This document shows positions 23,555 through 32,109 of a stretch of 51,792 nucleotides of DNA, piece by piece (position 1 is the first letter of the stretch; every line of letters begins with the position of its first letter). Under the pieces are notes generated by a model, which was given only the letters and a program-made list of their open reading frames with translations, had not been told where the DNA came from and searched no databases. The stretch comes from Lachnospiraceae bacterium. Its GTDB lineage: Bacteria; Bacillota; Clostridia; Lachnospirales; Lachnospiraceae. The stretch lies in the NCBI GenBank assembly GCA_014804365.1, contig JAAUZX010000005.1, positions 1 through 51,792 on the forward strand. Direction: 5' to 3'. The position numbers and the translations under genes are program-made.

Positions 23555-26338
23555 ATGGAGAGAAAACTGGACAAAGAACTGTATCCGGACTATGTTTATC
23601 CGGAGCACAAAGCGGATCACAGCGAACCTACCCGTGAAAGTATCGTCAAGCTGGGGAAGATGATAACGGACAGGATACCGCAGAAACTGGGAATCAAGAA
23701 GATTACTCAGGATGATCCGGAGTATTGGGGATTGGCAGGTTTATTGACTGATGAGGAGGCAGAGATTGCATTAAAGCTCGGCGTCAGAAAACCCAAGACA
23801 CTGCCTGAGATTGCAAAGATTACGGGCATTCCGGAGAAGGAGCTGGAACCTAAGCTTCAGCAAATGTCCGTGAAAGGAATTTTAGAGTACAACTGGGAGA
23901 ATCCGAAGCATGAGAAACAGTATATTCTTCCGATGTTTGTTCCCGGTTCGGCAGAGTTTTTCAATATGAACAGTAAGGTGATCGAGGAGCATCCGGAGGT
24001 CACGTTGTTCTTCGAGCATATGACGAGACTGCCTCTTGAAAAGGTTACTCCTTTTGTGGGCGAGGGAGGAAACGGCATCGGTATGCATGTCATTCCGGTG
24101 GAAAAGGCGATCGAGATGGAGAGCGAGTCGATTGATCTGGAGCATATTTCCTACTGGTTATCGAAGTATGAGGGCAAGTATGCGGCGAGTCCCTGTTCCT
24201 CTCGTCGTTCACGTCTGAAACATGACGAAGGCTGCGCGGATGATCCTGAGGGCTGGTGCGTGGCAGTGGGCGATATGGCGGATTATGTGGTGGAGACACA
24301 GAAAGACGGGCGCTATATCACGAAGGAAGAAGCCCTTGCCATTTTTAAACAGGCGGAAGATAACGGATTCGTTCATCAGATCACCAATATCGACGGAGCC
24401 AACAAGATATTTGCAATCTGTAACTGTAATGTCAACGTGTGCTATGCGCTTCGTACGTCGCAACTTTTTAACACACCGAATATGTCCCGTTCCGCATATG
24501 TGGCTAAGGTGGATAAGGATAAATGCGTTGCCTGCGGTAAATGCGTGGAAGCATGTCCGGCAGGCGCGGTGAAGCTCGGACAGAAGCTGTGCAAAAAGGA
24601 CGGCAGCGAAGTTACATATCCGAAAATGCCGCTTCCGCAGGAGCAGAAGTGGGGCGAACATATGTGGACGCATAATTACAGGGATGTGAACAGGATCAAC
24701 TGTTACGACACCGGAACGGCACCTTGTAAGACGGCTTGCCCCGCACATATCGCAGTACAGGGTTATTTGAAACTTGCGAAGGAAGGAAAATATGAAGAGG
24801 CTCTGGCACTGATCAAGAAAGATAATCCGCTGCCGGCAATCTGCGGACGTATCTGTAACAGGCGTTGCGAGGATGCCTGCACACGTGCAACATTGGACGA
24901 GGCGGTTGCTATTGACGCGGTAAAACGTTTTGTGGCGGAGAGAGATTTAAATGCCGAGACACGGTACATTCCAAAACCGACAGTACCGTCATTAAAGGGC
25001 AGTTTTGATGAGAAGATAGCGATCATCGGTGCCGGTCCGGCAGGATTATCCTGTGCATATTTCTTAGCGGATAAGGGTTATAAACCTACGATATTTGAGA
25101 AGAGTGACAGACCCGGCGGTATGCTGACCTATGGTATTCCGTCATATAAATTAGAGAAAGACCTGATCGAGGCGGAGATCGACGTGATCAAGGCTATGGG
25201 CGTTGAAATCAAGTGCGGTGTTGAGGTCGGAAAGGACGTTACCATTGCACAGCTCAGAGAACAGGGCTATAAAGGTTTCTATGTTGCTATCGGCTGTCAG
25301 GGAGGCAGAAAACCGAATGTTCCCGGAGAGAATGCAGAAGGCGTTTATACGGCAGTGGAATTCTTAAGAGAAGCCGGGCAGAAAGAAAAGTTTGACTTAG
25401 GCGGCGATGTGATCGTTGTGGGCGGCGGAAATGTTGCTATCGACGCGGCGAGAGTAAGTACCCGCTGCGGACAGGGTAAAGTATCCATGTTCTGTCTGGA
25501 GAGCCGTGACGAGATGCCGGCCAGCCGTGAGGAGATTCTGGAGGCCACCGAGGAAAATATCACCATCAATAACGGCTGGGGACCGAAAGAGATCCTGACG
25601 GAAGACGGTAAGGCTGTGGGTGTGGTATTCAAGAAATGTACCCGTGTATTTGACGAGAATCACCGGTTTGCACCTGTATATGACGAGAATGATACCATGA
25701 CGGTTTCCTGTGTGAATGTGATCTTCAGCGTAGGACAGGGAATCGAGTGGGGCGATCTTCTGAAAGACACTAAGGTTGAACTGCGGCCGAACGGCGGAGC
25801 GATAGCTGACAAATTGACTTACCAGACAGCAGAGCCGGATATTTTCGTGGGCGGTGATGTCTATACGGGACCGAAGTTTGCAATAGATGCCATTGCGGCA
25901 GGACGTGAAGGAGCGATCTCGCTGCACCGCTTTGTACATGAGCATTGTACGCTGACGATCGGACGAAACAGAAGAGATTTCATAGAACTTGATAAAGATG
26001 ATATCTTCATTGCAAGCTATGACAACACCGACAGGCAGAGACCGGAGAAGGCGGAAGAAGCACAGGCACGTTCGTTCCGAGACCTGTCACATACGCTGAC
26101 GGAAGAGCAGGTTAAGGCGGAGACTTCCCGATGCTTAGGCTGTGGCGCGTCAGTGGTAGACCCGAATAAATGTATCGGCTGTGGTGTGTGCACGACCAAA
26201 TGTGTATTTGACGCGATCTCACTGCACCGTGAAAATCCGGGCTGTTCTACGATGGTAGCCTCGGAAGATAAGTTGAAGTATATTCTTCCGAATATGGTGA
26301 AACAGTCGATCAAGGTGAAATTTGCACCGAAGAAGTGA
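23555..26338 (+). CDS. Multi-domain Fe-S/FAD NAD(P)-dependent oxidoreductase (GltD/NfnB-like)
   Basis: This 927-aa cytoplasmic electron-transfer enzyme has several modules. Residues ~1-310 are an unusual N-terminal region with a helical, MarR-like part and a cysteine cluster (SPCSSRRSR, EGCADDPEGWC, AICNCNVNVCYALR). A 4Fe-4S motif (KCVACGKCVEACPAG) lies near 325. The GltD-type N-terminal Fe-S domain (CKTACPAHIAVQGYL, AICGRICNRRCEDACTRA) spans ~395-470. FAD- and NAD(P)-binding folds follow (IAIIGAGPAGLSCAYFLADK; VIVVGGGNVAIDAARV; DIFVGGDVYTGPKFAIDAIA). The C-terminal ferredoxin domain is RCLGCGASVVDPNKCIGCGV and CTTKC. GGAGG six bases upstream fixes the start. Lying between hypB and hypA, it may be the nickel protein or a redox partner; this is inference. 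Confidence 0.85.
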   Translation: MERKLDKELYPDYVYPEHKADHSEPTRESIVKLGKMITDRIPQKLGIKKITQDDPEYWGLAGLLTDEEAEIALKLGVRKPKTLPEIAKITGIPEKELEPKLQQMSVKGILEYNWENPKHEKQYILPMFVPGSAEFFNMNSKVIEEHPEVTLFFEHMTRLPLEKVTPFVGEGGNGIGMHVIPVEKAIEMESESIDLEHISYWLSKYEGKYAASPCSSRRSRLKHDEGCADDPEGWCVAVGDMADYVVETQKDGRYITKEEALAIFKQAEDNGFVHQITNIDGANKIFAICNCNVNVCYALRTSQLFNTPNMSRSAYVAKVDKDKCVACGKCVEACPAGAVKLGQKLCKKDGSEVTYPKMPLPQEQKWGEHMWTHNYRDVNRINCYDTGTAPCKTACPAHIAVQGYLKLAKEGKYEEALALIKKDNPLPAICGRICNRRCEDACTRATLDEAVAIDAVKRFVAERDLNAETRYIPKPTVPSLKGSFDEKIAIIGAGPAGLSCAYFLADKGYKPTIFEKSDRPGGMLTYGIPSYKLEKDLIEAEIDVIKAMGVEIKCGVEVGKDVTIAQLREQGYKGFYVAIGCQGGRKPNVPGENAEGVYTAVEFLREAGQKEKFDLGGDVIVVGGGNVAIDAARVSTRCGQGKVSMFCLESRDEMPASREEILEATEENITINNGWGPKEILTEDGKAVGVVFKKCTRVFDENHRFAPVYDENDTMTVSCVNVIFSVGQGIEWGDLLKDTKVELRPNGGAIADKLTYQTAEPDIFVGGDVYTGPKFAIDAIAAGREGAISLHRFVHEHCTLTIGRNRRDFIELDKDDIFIASYDNTDRQRPEKAEEAQARSFRDLSHTLTEEQVKAETSRCLGCGASVVDPNKCIGCGVCTTKCVFDAISLHRENPGCSTMVASEDKLKYILPNMVKQSIKVKFAPKK

Positions 26339-26354
26339 TGAAAAAGACATGAAG

Positions 26355-26440
26355 AAGACATGAAGATATTCTAAGGCTGCAAAATACGCAGCCTAAGAAT
26401 ATCTTCATGTCTTGGAGAATGCAAAAGGCGTGCATTCTCC
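26355..26440 (+). repeat. Family-1 two-hairpin repeat, copy B (upstream of hypA)
   Basis: A 26-base arm (26355-26380) pairs with 26388-26413 with a single mismatch, followed directly by GGAGAATGCA/TGCATTCTCC (26414-26440). Relative to copies A and C, both arms have changed together (GATATTC with GAATATC, GGCTGC with GCAGCC), so pairing is conserved while sequence is not. The left edge AAGACATGAAG is tandemly duplicated (26344-26365). hypA starts 37 bases downstream. Confidence 0.85.
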
Positions 26441-26476
26441 GCGGATTGAGAGTATGGATGGAGAGCAGGGAGATAG

Positions 26477-26821
26477 ATGCACGAATTAGGAGTAGTATTC
26501 CATATTATGGACAGTCTGGAAAAGGTTGCGGCGGAAAATGAAGTGGAAGGCATTTCCAAAGTGACCCTGGAACTGGGCGAGGTGTCTACGGTTATTGAGT
26601 CCTATTTGCAGAGCTGTTGGAAATGGGCGGCGAAGAAGAGGGATCTTTTCTCGGAGGCGGAGCTCATCGTGGAGATGCTTCCTGCCATAACTTATTGCGA
26701 AGCCTGTGAAAAGACTTATCCTACCGTGGAGCACGGAAAGATATGCCCCTATTGCCATAGCCCGGACACATGGCTTATGCAGGGGAATGAGTTTAACATT
26801 AAGGAAATAGAAGTTTATTAA
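26477..26821 (+). CDS. hypA: Hydrogenase maturation nickel metallochaperone HypA
   Basis: HypA binds nickel and delivers it with HypB to nickel enzymes. The nickel-binding MHE N-terminus is intact (MHELGVVFHIMDSLEKVA), and the structural zinc site is YCEAC ... CPYCHSPD (two CxxC pairs). The length of 114 aa is typical. It lies downstream of hypB and the Fe-S oxidoreductase, separated from the latter by hairpin repeat copy B, and 71 bases before a polytopic membrane protein gene. Confidence 0.95.
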   Translation: MHELGVVFHIMDSLEKVAAENEVEGISKVTLELGEVSTVIESYLQSCWKWAAKKRDLFSEAELIVEMLPAITYCEACEKTYPTVEHGKICPYCHSPDTWLMQGNEFNIKEIEVY

Positions 26822-26892
26822 ATTACAGCGAGAGGGAAAAGAAATTAAAAATTAAACCAAAAGAAAAAGTGAAAAGAAAGAGAGGGATTTAA

Positions 26893-27927
26893 ATGTTTAA
26901 TTTAAGTGGCGGAATGATTGGCTGGCAGTTATTAGGCTGGGTGCTTGTTTTCTCAGGACTGATCATTATGAATGAGATCGCGCGCCGCACGAAGATCGGT
27001 GGAGGAATCTGCTTCTTTGCGATTCCGGCGGTACTTACCGTGTATTTTATTTCTATTTATGTGGGCGCGGCAAGAGGCGCAGAGTGGGCGTTGACGAATC
27101 AGACCTACGTGCATATGAACAGCTGGTTCCACTATGCGAAACTGTATGCTGCACTGGCAGGATGTATCGGATTCATGATCATTAAGTATCATTGGGGCAA
27201 GTTAGGGAAATCCCATGCATTTAAGGTGTTCCCCTTTGTGATCGTTGCAATCAATATCCTGATTGCCGTTGTATCCGATTTTGAGTCCGTGATCAGAGGC
27301 GGCGATATCATGGGCGGCTGGTGGAAATCATCCGAGGGCGTATGGCTTTACGGCGGTTGGTGGAATATCCTAAACGGTCTTGCGGGACTTATCAACATTT
27401 TCTGTATGACAGGCTGGTGGAGTATCTACTCTTCCAAGGATAAAAAGGATATGCTTTGGCCGGATATGACATGGCAGTTTATTATTGCCTATGATATCTG
27501 GAATTTCCAGTATACTTATCTGAATTTGCCGACTCATGCATGGTACTGCGGATTCGCATTACTGCTGGCACCTACGGTTGCTAACGCACTCTGGAATAAA
27601 GGAGGCTGGATTCAGAATCGCGCCCATACATTGACGTTGTGGTGTATGTTTGCACAGGTATTTCCGCTGTTTCAGGATGCCAGCCGTTTCACTACAGTAT
27701 CATCTGTATACGGAGCAGGCGGAGCTGCCGTGGCTATGGGTGACGTGATACCGACTACGGCGAATCCCACGGCGCAGGGAATTATCTCGGTTATCTCCAT
27801 CGTGGTGAATATTGTAGTGTTTGCGGTGATCTTAAAGCGTGCGAAGGCACAGAATAAGAACCCTTATACGAATGAGATCTTTACAGACCAGAAAGATTTC
27901 AAGATTGCAATGGATAGGGCAGAATAA
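26893..27927 (+). CDS. Polytopic membrane protein (DUF5692-like)
   Basis: A 344-aa integral membrane protein with about nine hydrophobic helices and many Trp residues (GWWKSSEGVWLYGGWWNILN, TGWWSIYSS, WQFIIAYDIWNFQYTYLNL). It resembles uncharacterised DUF5692 proteins of gut Firmicutes, from memory of the pattern rather than a search. No transporter signature is evident. GAGGG precedes the start, and a clear terminator follows the stop. Because it closes the hypB-oxidoreductase-hypA run on the same strand, it may belong to that system, for example in nickel transport or membrane anchoring. That is inference. Confidence 0.75.
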   Translation: MFNLSGGMIGWQLLGWVLVFSGLIIMNEIARRTKIGGGICFFAIPAVLTVYFISIYVGAARGAEWALTNQTYVHMNSWFHYAKLYAALAGCIGFMIIKYHWGKLGKSHAFKVFPFVIVAINILIAVVSDFESVIRGGDIMGGWWKSSEGVWLYGGWWNILNGLAGLINIFCMTGWWSIYSSKDKKDMLWPDMTWQFIIAYDIWNFQYTYLNLPTHAWYCGFALLLAPTVANALWNKGGWIQNRAHTLTLWCMFAQVFPLFQDASRFTTVSSVYGAGGAAVAMGDVIPTTANPTAQGIISVISIVVNIVVFAVILKRAKAQNKNPYTNEIFTDQKDFKIAMDRAE

Positions 27928-27934
27928 AATGAAT

Positions 27935-27970
27935 CCCCTTCTGTCATGATAAGATGGCAGGAGGGGTTTT
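27935..27970 (+). terminator. Rho-independent terminator after the hyp-locus membrane protein
   Basis: CCCCTTCTGTCAT pairs with ATGGCAGGAGGGG (one internal mismatch and GU pairs), followed by TTTTGGTTTG. It lies seven bases after the stop codon. Confidence 0.85.
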
Positions 27971-28023
27971 GGTTTGTATTAGTAGGTATTTGGGAAAGGA
28001 CAGACATATCAGGTATGGTTTGG

Positions 28024-28890
28024 TCAGAGCAGATTGTATTCAATAAGCAACTTTTCCCGATATTGTGGATCTTGCATGATTTTTGGAATGTCATCAGCTC
28101 TTCCGGTGCTAAGTAATGTGTTGACAAGGTTTATTCCAGTCTCAATCCCTTCATTTTTTGCGAAATTATATTCAGTTTTCCTAAATAGTTCTTCATCAAA
28201 TTCAAATATACTCATACTGATTGCCTCCGCTCGATTTTGTCGTAGAAAATCTGCTAATATGTTATTTTTAATACATTCGGTCACAGCATATTCTACTGCT
28301 GCTTCCAAGGAAATTCCCGGAAGATTGAGATGTTTACGTATTTGTTCTATGTAAAGCATATAATCTCTCAGAGTTGGACAACTGTCCAATATTCGTTGAT
28401 TGTTACCAAAGTTAATGTTTAACATGGTAACTTTTAGTTCAAGCTGTGGATCAACTTCATTGGTAAGGTAGGAATCTGACAGTTTTAGCAGAGTCATTTC
28501 CGGCTGTTTTTTCATCCCATTGTAAAATACGATGAATTTAGGAGCAGGAATGTGAATTATGGTAGAAGAGTATAAAGATTGGTCGTTTGTCAGTTTCTGA
28601 TATTCTCTTGCTACATAGAACAGATTCCGCAGAGGAATATTTGGATTGTAAGTAGACTGATGTTCATAGAGGTATAAGTGAAAGTCTATTAAAAATGCCA
28701 GATCATTTTTCATGTTCATGTAAATGGCATTTTCCAATGTTACAATTTGCAAATCCTCTTCATTCTCGTGGTGAGAACCATTCACAGCATTATACAAAGA
28801 GAGCAGTTCCTTTTTATCTTTAAAAATCATACGGAACATAGTATCTTTGTATTTTCGGTTAGCAGTTACATTTGTACTTTCATAATTCAT
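28024..28890 (-). CDS. Rpn family recombination-promoting nuclease/putative transposase
   Basis: The complete 288-aa member of the Rpn family (PD-(D/E)XK endonucleases that cleave DNA and stimulate recA-independent recombination in E. coli). Seen are KYKDTMFRMIFKDKKELLSL, the nuclease core NDLAFLIDFHLYLYEHQSTY (D and E-x-Q positions) and LRNLFYVAREYQKL. A helical C-terminus with NNILADFLRQNRAEAI follows. Ribosome binding site GGAGGT lies just before ATG 28890. The gene is AT-rich compared with its neighbours and is a paralog of the truncated gene at 1-482, which suggests recent mobility of the family in this genome. Confidence 0.92.
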   Translation of the reverse strand: MNYESTNVTANRKYKDTMFRMIFKDKKELLSLYNAVNGSHHENEEDLQIVTLENAIYMNMKNDLAFLIDFHLYLYEHQSTYNPNIPLRNLFYVAREYQKLTNDQSLYSSTIIHIPAPKFIVFYNGMKKQPEMTLLKLSDSYLTNEVDPQLELKVTMLNINFGNNQRILDSCPTLRDYMLYIEQIRKHLNLPGISLEAAVEYAVTECIKNNILADFLRQNRAEAISMSIFEFDEELFRKTEYNFAKNEGIETGINLVNTLLSTGRADDIPKIMQDPQYREKLLIEYNLL

Positions 28891-29113
28891 TTGACCTCCT
28901 TCGCAGGAGTGTCTTATTTGTGAAATCTCCTGCTTTTAATTTGATGGGATTAAAAGCATAGATTTCAGATTAATAGAATGAAATGAATGAATCATAGATT
29001 ATAAGAAATATATATGCTTTGAATGAATCATAACATATCATAAAGTAGAAAACAATATATTTTTATAAAAATAATAAACGGAATAACGATAATATTATGT
29101 AAAAATAACTTCT

Positions 29114-29845
29114 TCAAGGCTGTTCTAACGTGTTCCCCATTAATTTCTTATAGCGTGCCGCCCAGAATTCCGTCTGGTAGAACACGATGCACTCCTGATA
29201 GCCGTCGCTGGTTACATACAGGTTCTTACCGGTATTTTGCTCAGATATGACTTTGCTCATGAAAGTCAGCATTTTCACATCAAACCAGTCATTGTAAACG
29301 ATGGCATCGTATTGATAGGATTTGCCGTTGCAGTTGAAAGTGACTGTCTGCACACCGGTGCCGGATTCATAGTCTACCTTGCCGGTATCCTCTTCAATAT
29401 CTGTTATCGTAAGATCTTCCCCGGCAATTTCGGAGACACTGTTTAAAAAATTAGTGTACATATGCTCAAGATTCATACATTCCACATCAAAAGAAAAAAA
29501 CTGTCTCGGTTCGGAAGGCTGTGCAGCCGTGTCATCATCATAGAGTAGTGCCGAAATGTATGTCAGAATCATTCCGTTAATCTGTTCCGGTGCCATGGAC
29601 TCCAATATTTCTGTGGGCATAGAAGTAAGGCTTTCTGTAATCTTTTCTTCTACGGAAGTGGCGTCAATTCCGAGCTCTTTCAGTTTTGTAATATTTTCAT
29701 GTATCATAATCTCTACCCTCGATGAATAAAACGAGTCTGCCTGTTGCGCCTGCCCTATACTGTCATTGCTGTAATAGCGATACGCCATAGCGGCAGTCAG
29801 CATGAGCAACGGAATCAAAAGTGCAATAAAAGTGCTTCGGTGCAT
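29114..29845 (-). CDS. Hypothetical secreted or membrane-anchored protein
   Basis: I do not recognise a family. A single hydrophobic segment (STFIALLIPLLMLTAAMAYR) starts at residue 4; there is no lipobox Cys, so it is a signal anchor or cleaved signal. The remaining ~215 residues are polar and acidic and would be extracytoplasmic. No catalytic motif is apparent. It stands alone, with its own promoter upstream and an AT-rich 220-base gap to the Rpn gene downstream in which I see only short repeats (GAATGAATCATA twice). Confidence 0.7.
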   Translation of the reverse strand: MHRSTFIALLIPLLMLTAAMAYRYYSNDSIGQAQQADSFYSSRVEIMIHENITKLKELGIDATSVEEKITESLTSMPTEILESMAPEQINGMILTYISALLYDDDTAAQPSEPRQFFSFDVECMNLEHMYTNFLNSVSEIAGEDLTITDIEEDTGKVDYESGTGVQTVTFNCNGKSYQYDAIVYNDWFDVKMLTFMSKVISEQNTGKNLYVTSDGYQECIVFYQTEFWAARYKKLMGNTLEQP

Positions 29846-29898
29846 GGGTACTGCCTTTCATAAATTATTGTATTATTTTGCATCAGTGTATCAATGCC

Positions 29899-29927
29899 AT
29901 TATACAGAATCGGAGAGGATGATGCAA
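29899..29927 (-). promoter_or_regulatory. Promoter of the secreted hypothetical gene
   Basis: On the minus strand TTGCAT (29927-29922) and TATAAT (29904-29899) are 17 bases apart, about 55 bases upstream of the start codon. Confidence 0.6.
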
Positions 29928-30013
29928 CTGCGGCAGTAAGTTGTAACATTTCACGGAGGATTTTCTGATATACTATACTTTAGAAATGTCTGTCATATCT
30001 TAGAGACGGGGTT

Positions 30014-30170
30014 AAGAGTGAGGATCAGTATTGCCGAATCGGAGATAAAGAGTGAGGAAGGGTATTGCCGAGGCGGAGGTTAAGAGCGAGGAACGGTATT
30101 GCTGAACCGGTATTTGAAAGTGAGGAGCAGTATGGCTGGGGCGAGGATTAAAAGTGAAGGCAGTATTTCT
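30014..30170 (+). repeat. Degenerate ~34-bp tandem repeat upstream of the two-component genes
   Basis: Four units of 34, 34, 35 and 33 bases start at 30014, 30048, 30082 and 30117, with a partial fifth at 30150. Each begins AAGAGTGAGGA or a close variant, continues to GTATTGC (GTATGGC in unit 4), and ends in a CGGAG-like block and TT. The array ends about 35 bases before the response regulator start and sits in its probable leader. No coding frame persists across it. Confidence 0.85.
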
Positions 30171-30203
30171 TAGTTATAAAATTGGAGAGGGAACGGAGCA
30201 ATT

Positions 30204-30893
30204 ATGAGACAGATTTTGATTGTGGAGGACGACCGCCTTTTAAATAAAACACTTACCTATAACCTGGCATCGGAGGGCTATGATATTACTTCTGCGTTGA
30301 ATGCCCGTACTGCCGCGGAAGCAATCAGGACACGGCAGTTTGATCTGGTACTGTTGGATGTCAATCTGCCGGACGGGAACGGTTATGATCTGTGCGGACT
30401 TATTAAACCGGAACATCCGGATACGCTGGTGATTTTTCTGACGGCTAACGATCAGGAACGGGATCAAGTGCGGGGATATGAAGCCGGTGCGGTGGATTAT
30501 ATCACGAAGCCTTTTTCCATTGTGGCTCTGCAGCATAAGATCAGTGCCATGTTTGCGATGGTGGAACGGCACAATCCTTCTGGGGATATCTACGATGACG
30601 GCAGACTGTGTCTTGATTTTGCCCGCCAGACAGGGACGCTCGGAGGAAAAGCGCTTGCGTTATCCGCCATGGAATATCGAACCCTTTCTCTGTTTTGCCG
30701 GAATGCGGGGATTGTGCTTACCCGTGGACAGCTTTTGGAAAAGTTATGGGATGTGGATGAGAATTATGTGGACGAGCATACGCTGACGACTACGATCAGC
30801 CGCATACGGAGTAAGATTGAAGCGGAGGGAGACCGTTATATTAAGACGGTGTACGGCATGGGGTATCAGTGGACGGGAGAAGAGCAGAGATAA
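30204..30893 (+). CDS. OmpR/PhoB-family response regulator
   Basis: This is a two-component DNA-binding regulator. The receiver domain (1-120) has the acid pair ED-D at 8-10, phosphoacceptor D52 in LVLLDVNLPDG, T80 and K102 (DYITKPF). The C-terminal winged-helix domain (~130-225) ends YIKTVYGMGYQWTGE, typical of OmpR/PhoB. GGAG-type ribosome binding site lies upstream. The histidine kinase gene follows 82 bases downstream on the same strand. No ABC exporter partner (as in BceRS/VraRS-type systems) is adjacent, so the signal is unknown. A tandem repeat lies in front of the gene. Confidence 0.95.
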   Translation: MRQILIVEDDRLLNKTLTYNLASEGYDITSALNARTAAEAIRTRQFDLVLLDVNLPDGNGYDLCGLIKPEHPDTLVIFLTANDQERDQVRGYEAGAVDYITKPFSIVALQHKISAMFAMVERHNPSGDIYDDGRLCLDFARQTGTLGGKALALSAMEYRTLSLFCRNAGIVLTRGQLLEKLWDVDENYVDEHTLTTTISRIRSKIEAEGDRYIKTVYGMGYQWTGEEQR

Positions 30894-30975
30894 AAGCGCG
30901 TAGATATAAGGGGATAAAATCATAGTAGTACAGAGAAGCGTGAAATGCAGTGTATAAGCCGGGATGGAGTAGGGT

Positions 30976-32067
30976 ATGGGAGCGGATGTGTATAAAGAGG
31001 AGACGTTAAAAGAAAATAGCGTAAGGTATACGGAGCCGGAGAGAAAACCGATATCGGTCAGGACAATTTATGCCTTAACAATAGCAGGCATGGTCGTTAC
31101 GATGGCGGCGGTCTGTCTCTGCTTATATCGGATGACCGGAGATGTGCTGATTCCGATATCCGGTATTTTGTTTGCAGTCTGTGCTCTTGTATGGAGCGGG
31201 ATATTGATGGCGCTTATGAGTAAGAGGCTGTCACTGTTCACGTTAAATCTTTGCCGGTTATTGGATCGCATGATAAACGGAGACGAGAAGTTGAAGTGGG
31301 GAGACGACAGCGAAACACTTTTTGCACGGATCAATCATCGGCTTATGCGGCTTTATGAGATCCTGCGTGAGAACAGGCAGCAGGCAGCCGATGAGCGGCA
31401 GAAGATACAGACGCTTGTGTCGGACATATCCCATCAGATCAAAACGCCGGTCAGCAACTTGCGGATGGTGACGGATACGCTGTTGACGAAGCCGGTTACG
31501 GAGCAGGAGCGGGAAGAGTTTATACAAGGAATCAGTACAGAGACGGACAAGTTAGATTTTCTTTTTCAGGCACTGATTAAGACTTCCAGGCTGGAGAGCG
31601 GGGCGATCTGTCTGGAAAAGACCGAGGGGCTGATCTATGATACACTTGCACAGGCGATGAGCGGTATTGTTTACGGTGCGGAGAAAAAGAAGATTGATGT
31701 GGCGGTACATTGCCCGGAACATCTGCGCCTGTACCATGACAGGAAATGGACGGCGGAGGCGCTTTTCAATTTCCTGGATAATGCCGTGAAATATACGCCC
31801 GAGGGCGGCAGGATTACCGTGTCGGTGGAACAGTGGGAGATATATGTCAAGATCGATGTGTCCGATACCGGAAAAGGGATAGCCGAGAGTCGTCAGGCGA
31901 CTGTTTTCAGACGTTTTTACAGAGAGGAAGAGGTGCATGACGAGCCGGGCGTCGGTATTGGACTGTATCTGGCACGGGAGATCATTACGAGGCAGGGCGG
32001 GTATATCAAGCTCGTGTCAGAAGTTGGGAAGGGATCAACATTTTCGGTGTTTTTGCCGTGTAGGTGA
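30976..32067 (+). CDS. Sensor histidine kinase
   Basis: This membrane kinase is the partner of the upstream response regulator. Two transmembrane helices (about 30-50 and 57-80) with almost no extracytoplasmic loop suggest an intramembrane-sensing type. HisKA follows with H153 in LVSDISHQIKTPVSNLRM, then HATPase_c with the N box FNFLDNAVKYTPEGG, G1 box VSDTGKGIAE and G2 box GVGIGLYLAREI. The protein ends cleanly at 363 aa. Its end is 42 bases from that of a convergent exonuclease gene, and no terminator is evident in the gap. Confidence 0.95.
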   Translation: MGADVYKEETLKENSVRYTEPERKPISVRTIYALTIAGMVVTMAAVCLCLYRMTGDVLIPISGILFAVCALVWSGILMALMSKRLSLFTLNLCRLLDRMINGDEKLKWGDDSETLFARINHRLMRLYEILRENRQQAADERQKIQTLVSDISHQIKTPVSNLRMVTDTLLTKPVTEQEREEFIQGISTETDKLDFLFQALIKTSRLESGAICLEKTEGLIYDTLAQAMSGIVYGAEKKKIDVAVHCPEHLRLYHDRKWTAEALFNFLDNAVKYTPEGGRITVSVEQWEIYVKIDVSDTGKGIAESRQATVFRRFYREEEVHDEPGVGIGLYLAREIITRQGGYIKLVSEVGKGSTFSVFLPCR

Positions 32068-32109
32068 GGTGGAAGGGCAGACTGTTGTGGAATGGAAAAG
32101 TTCTCAGCG

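Noticed and set aside
24209..24748. Long minus-strand frame inside the Fe-S oxidoreductase gene (and a similar one at 25397-25945)
   Set aside because: Both are shadows antisense to a clearly conserved protein, with no ribosome binding site or family features.
29000..29110. AT-rich stretch as a possible replication or transfer origin
   Set aside because: Only low-complexity AT sequence with one short repeated motif; no DnaA boxes, iterons or relaxase gene nearby.
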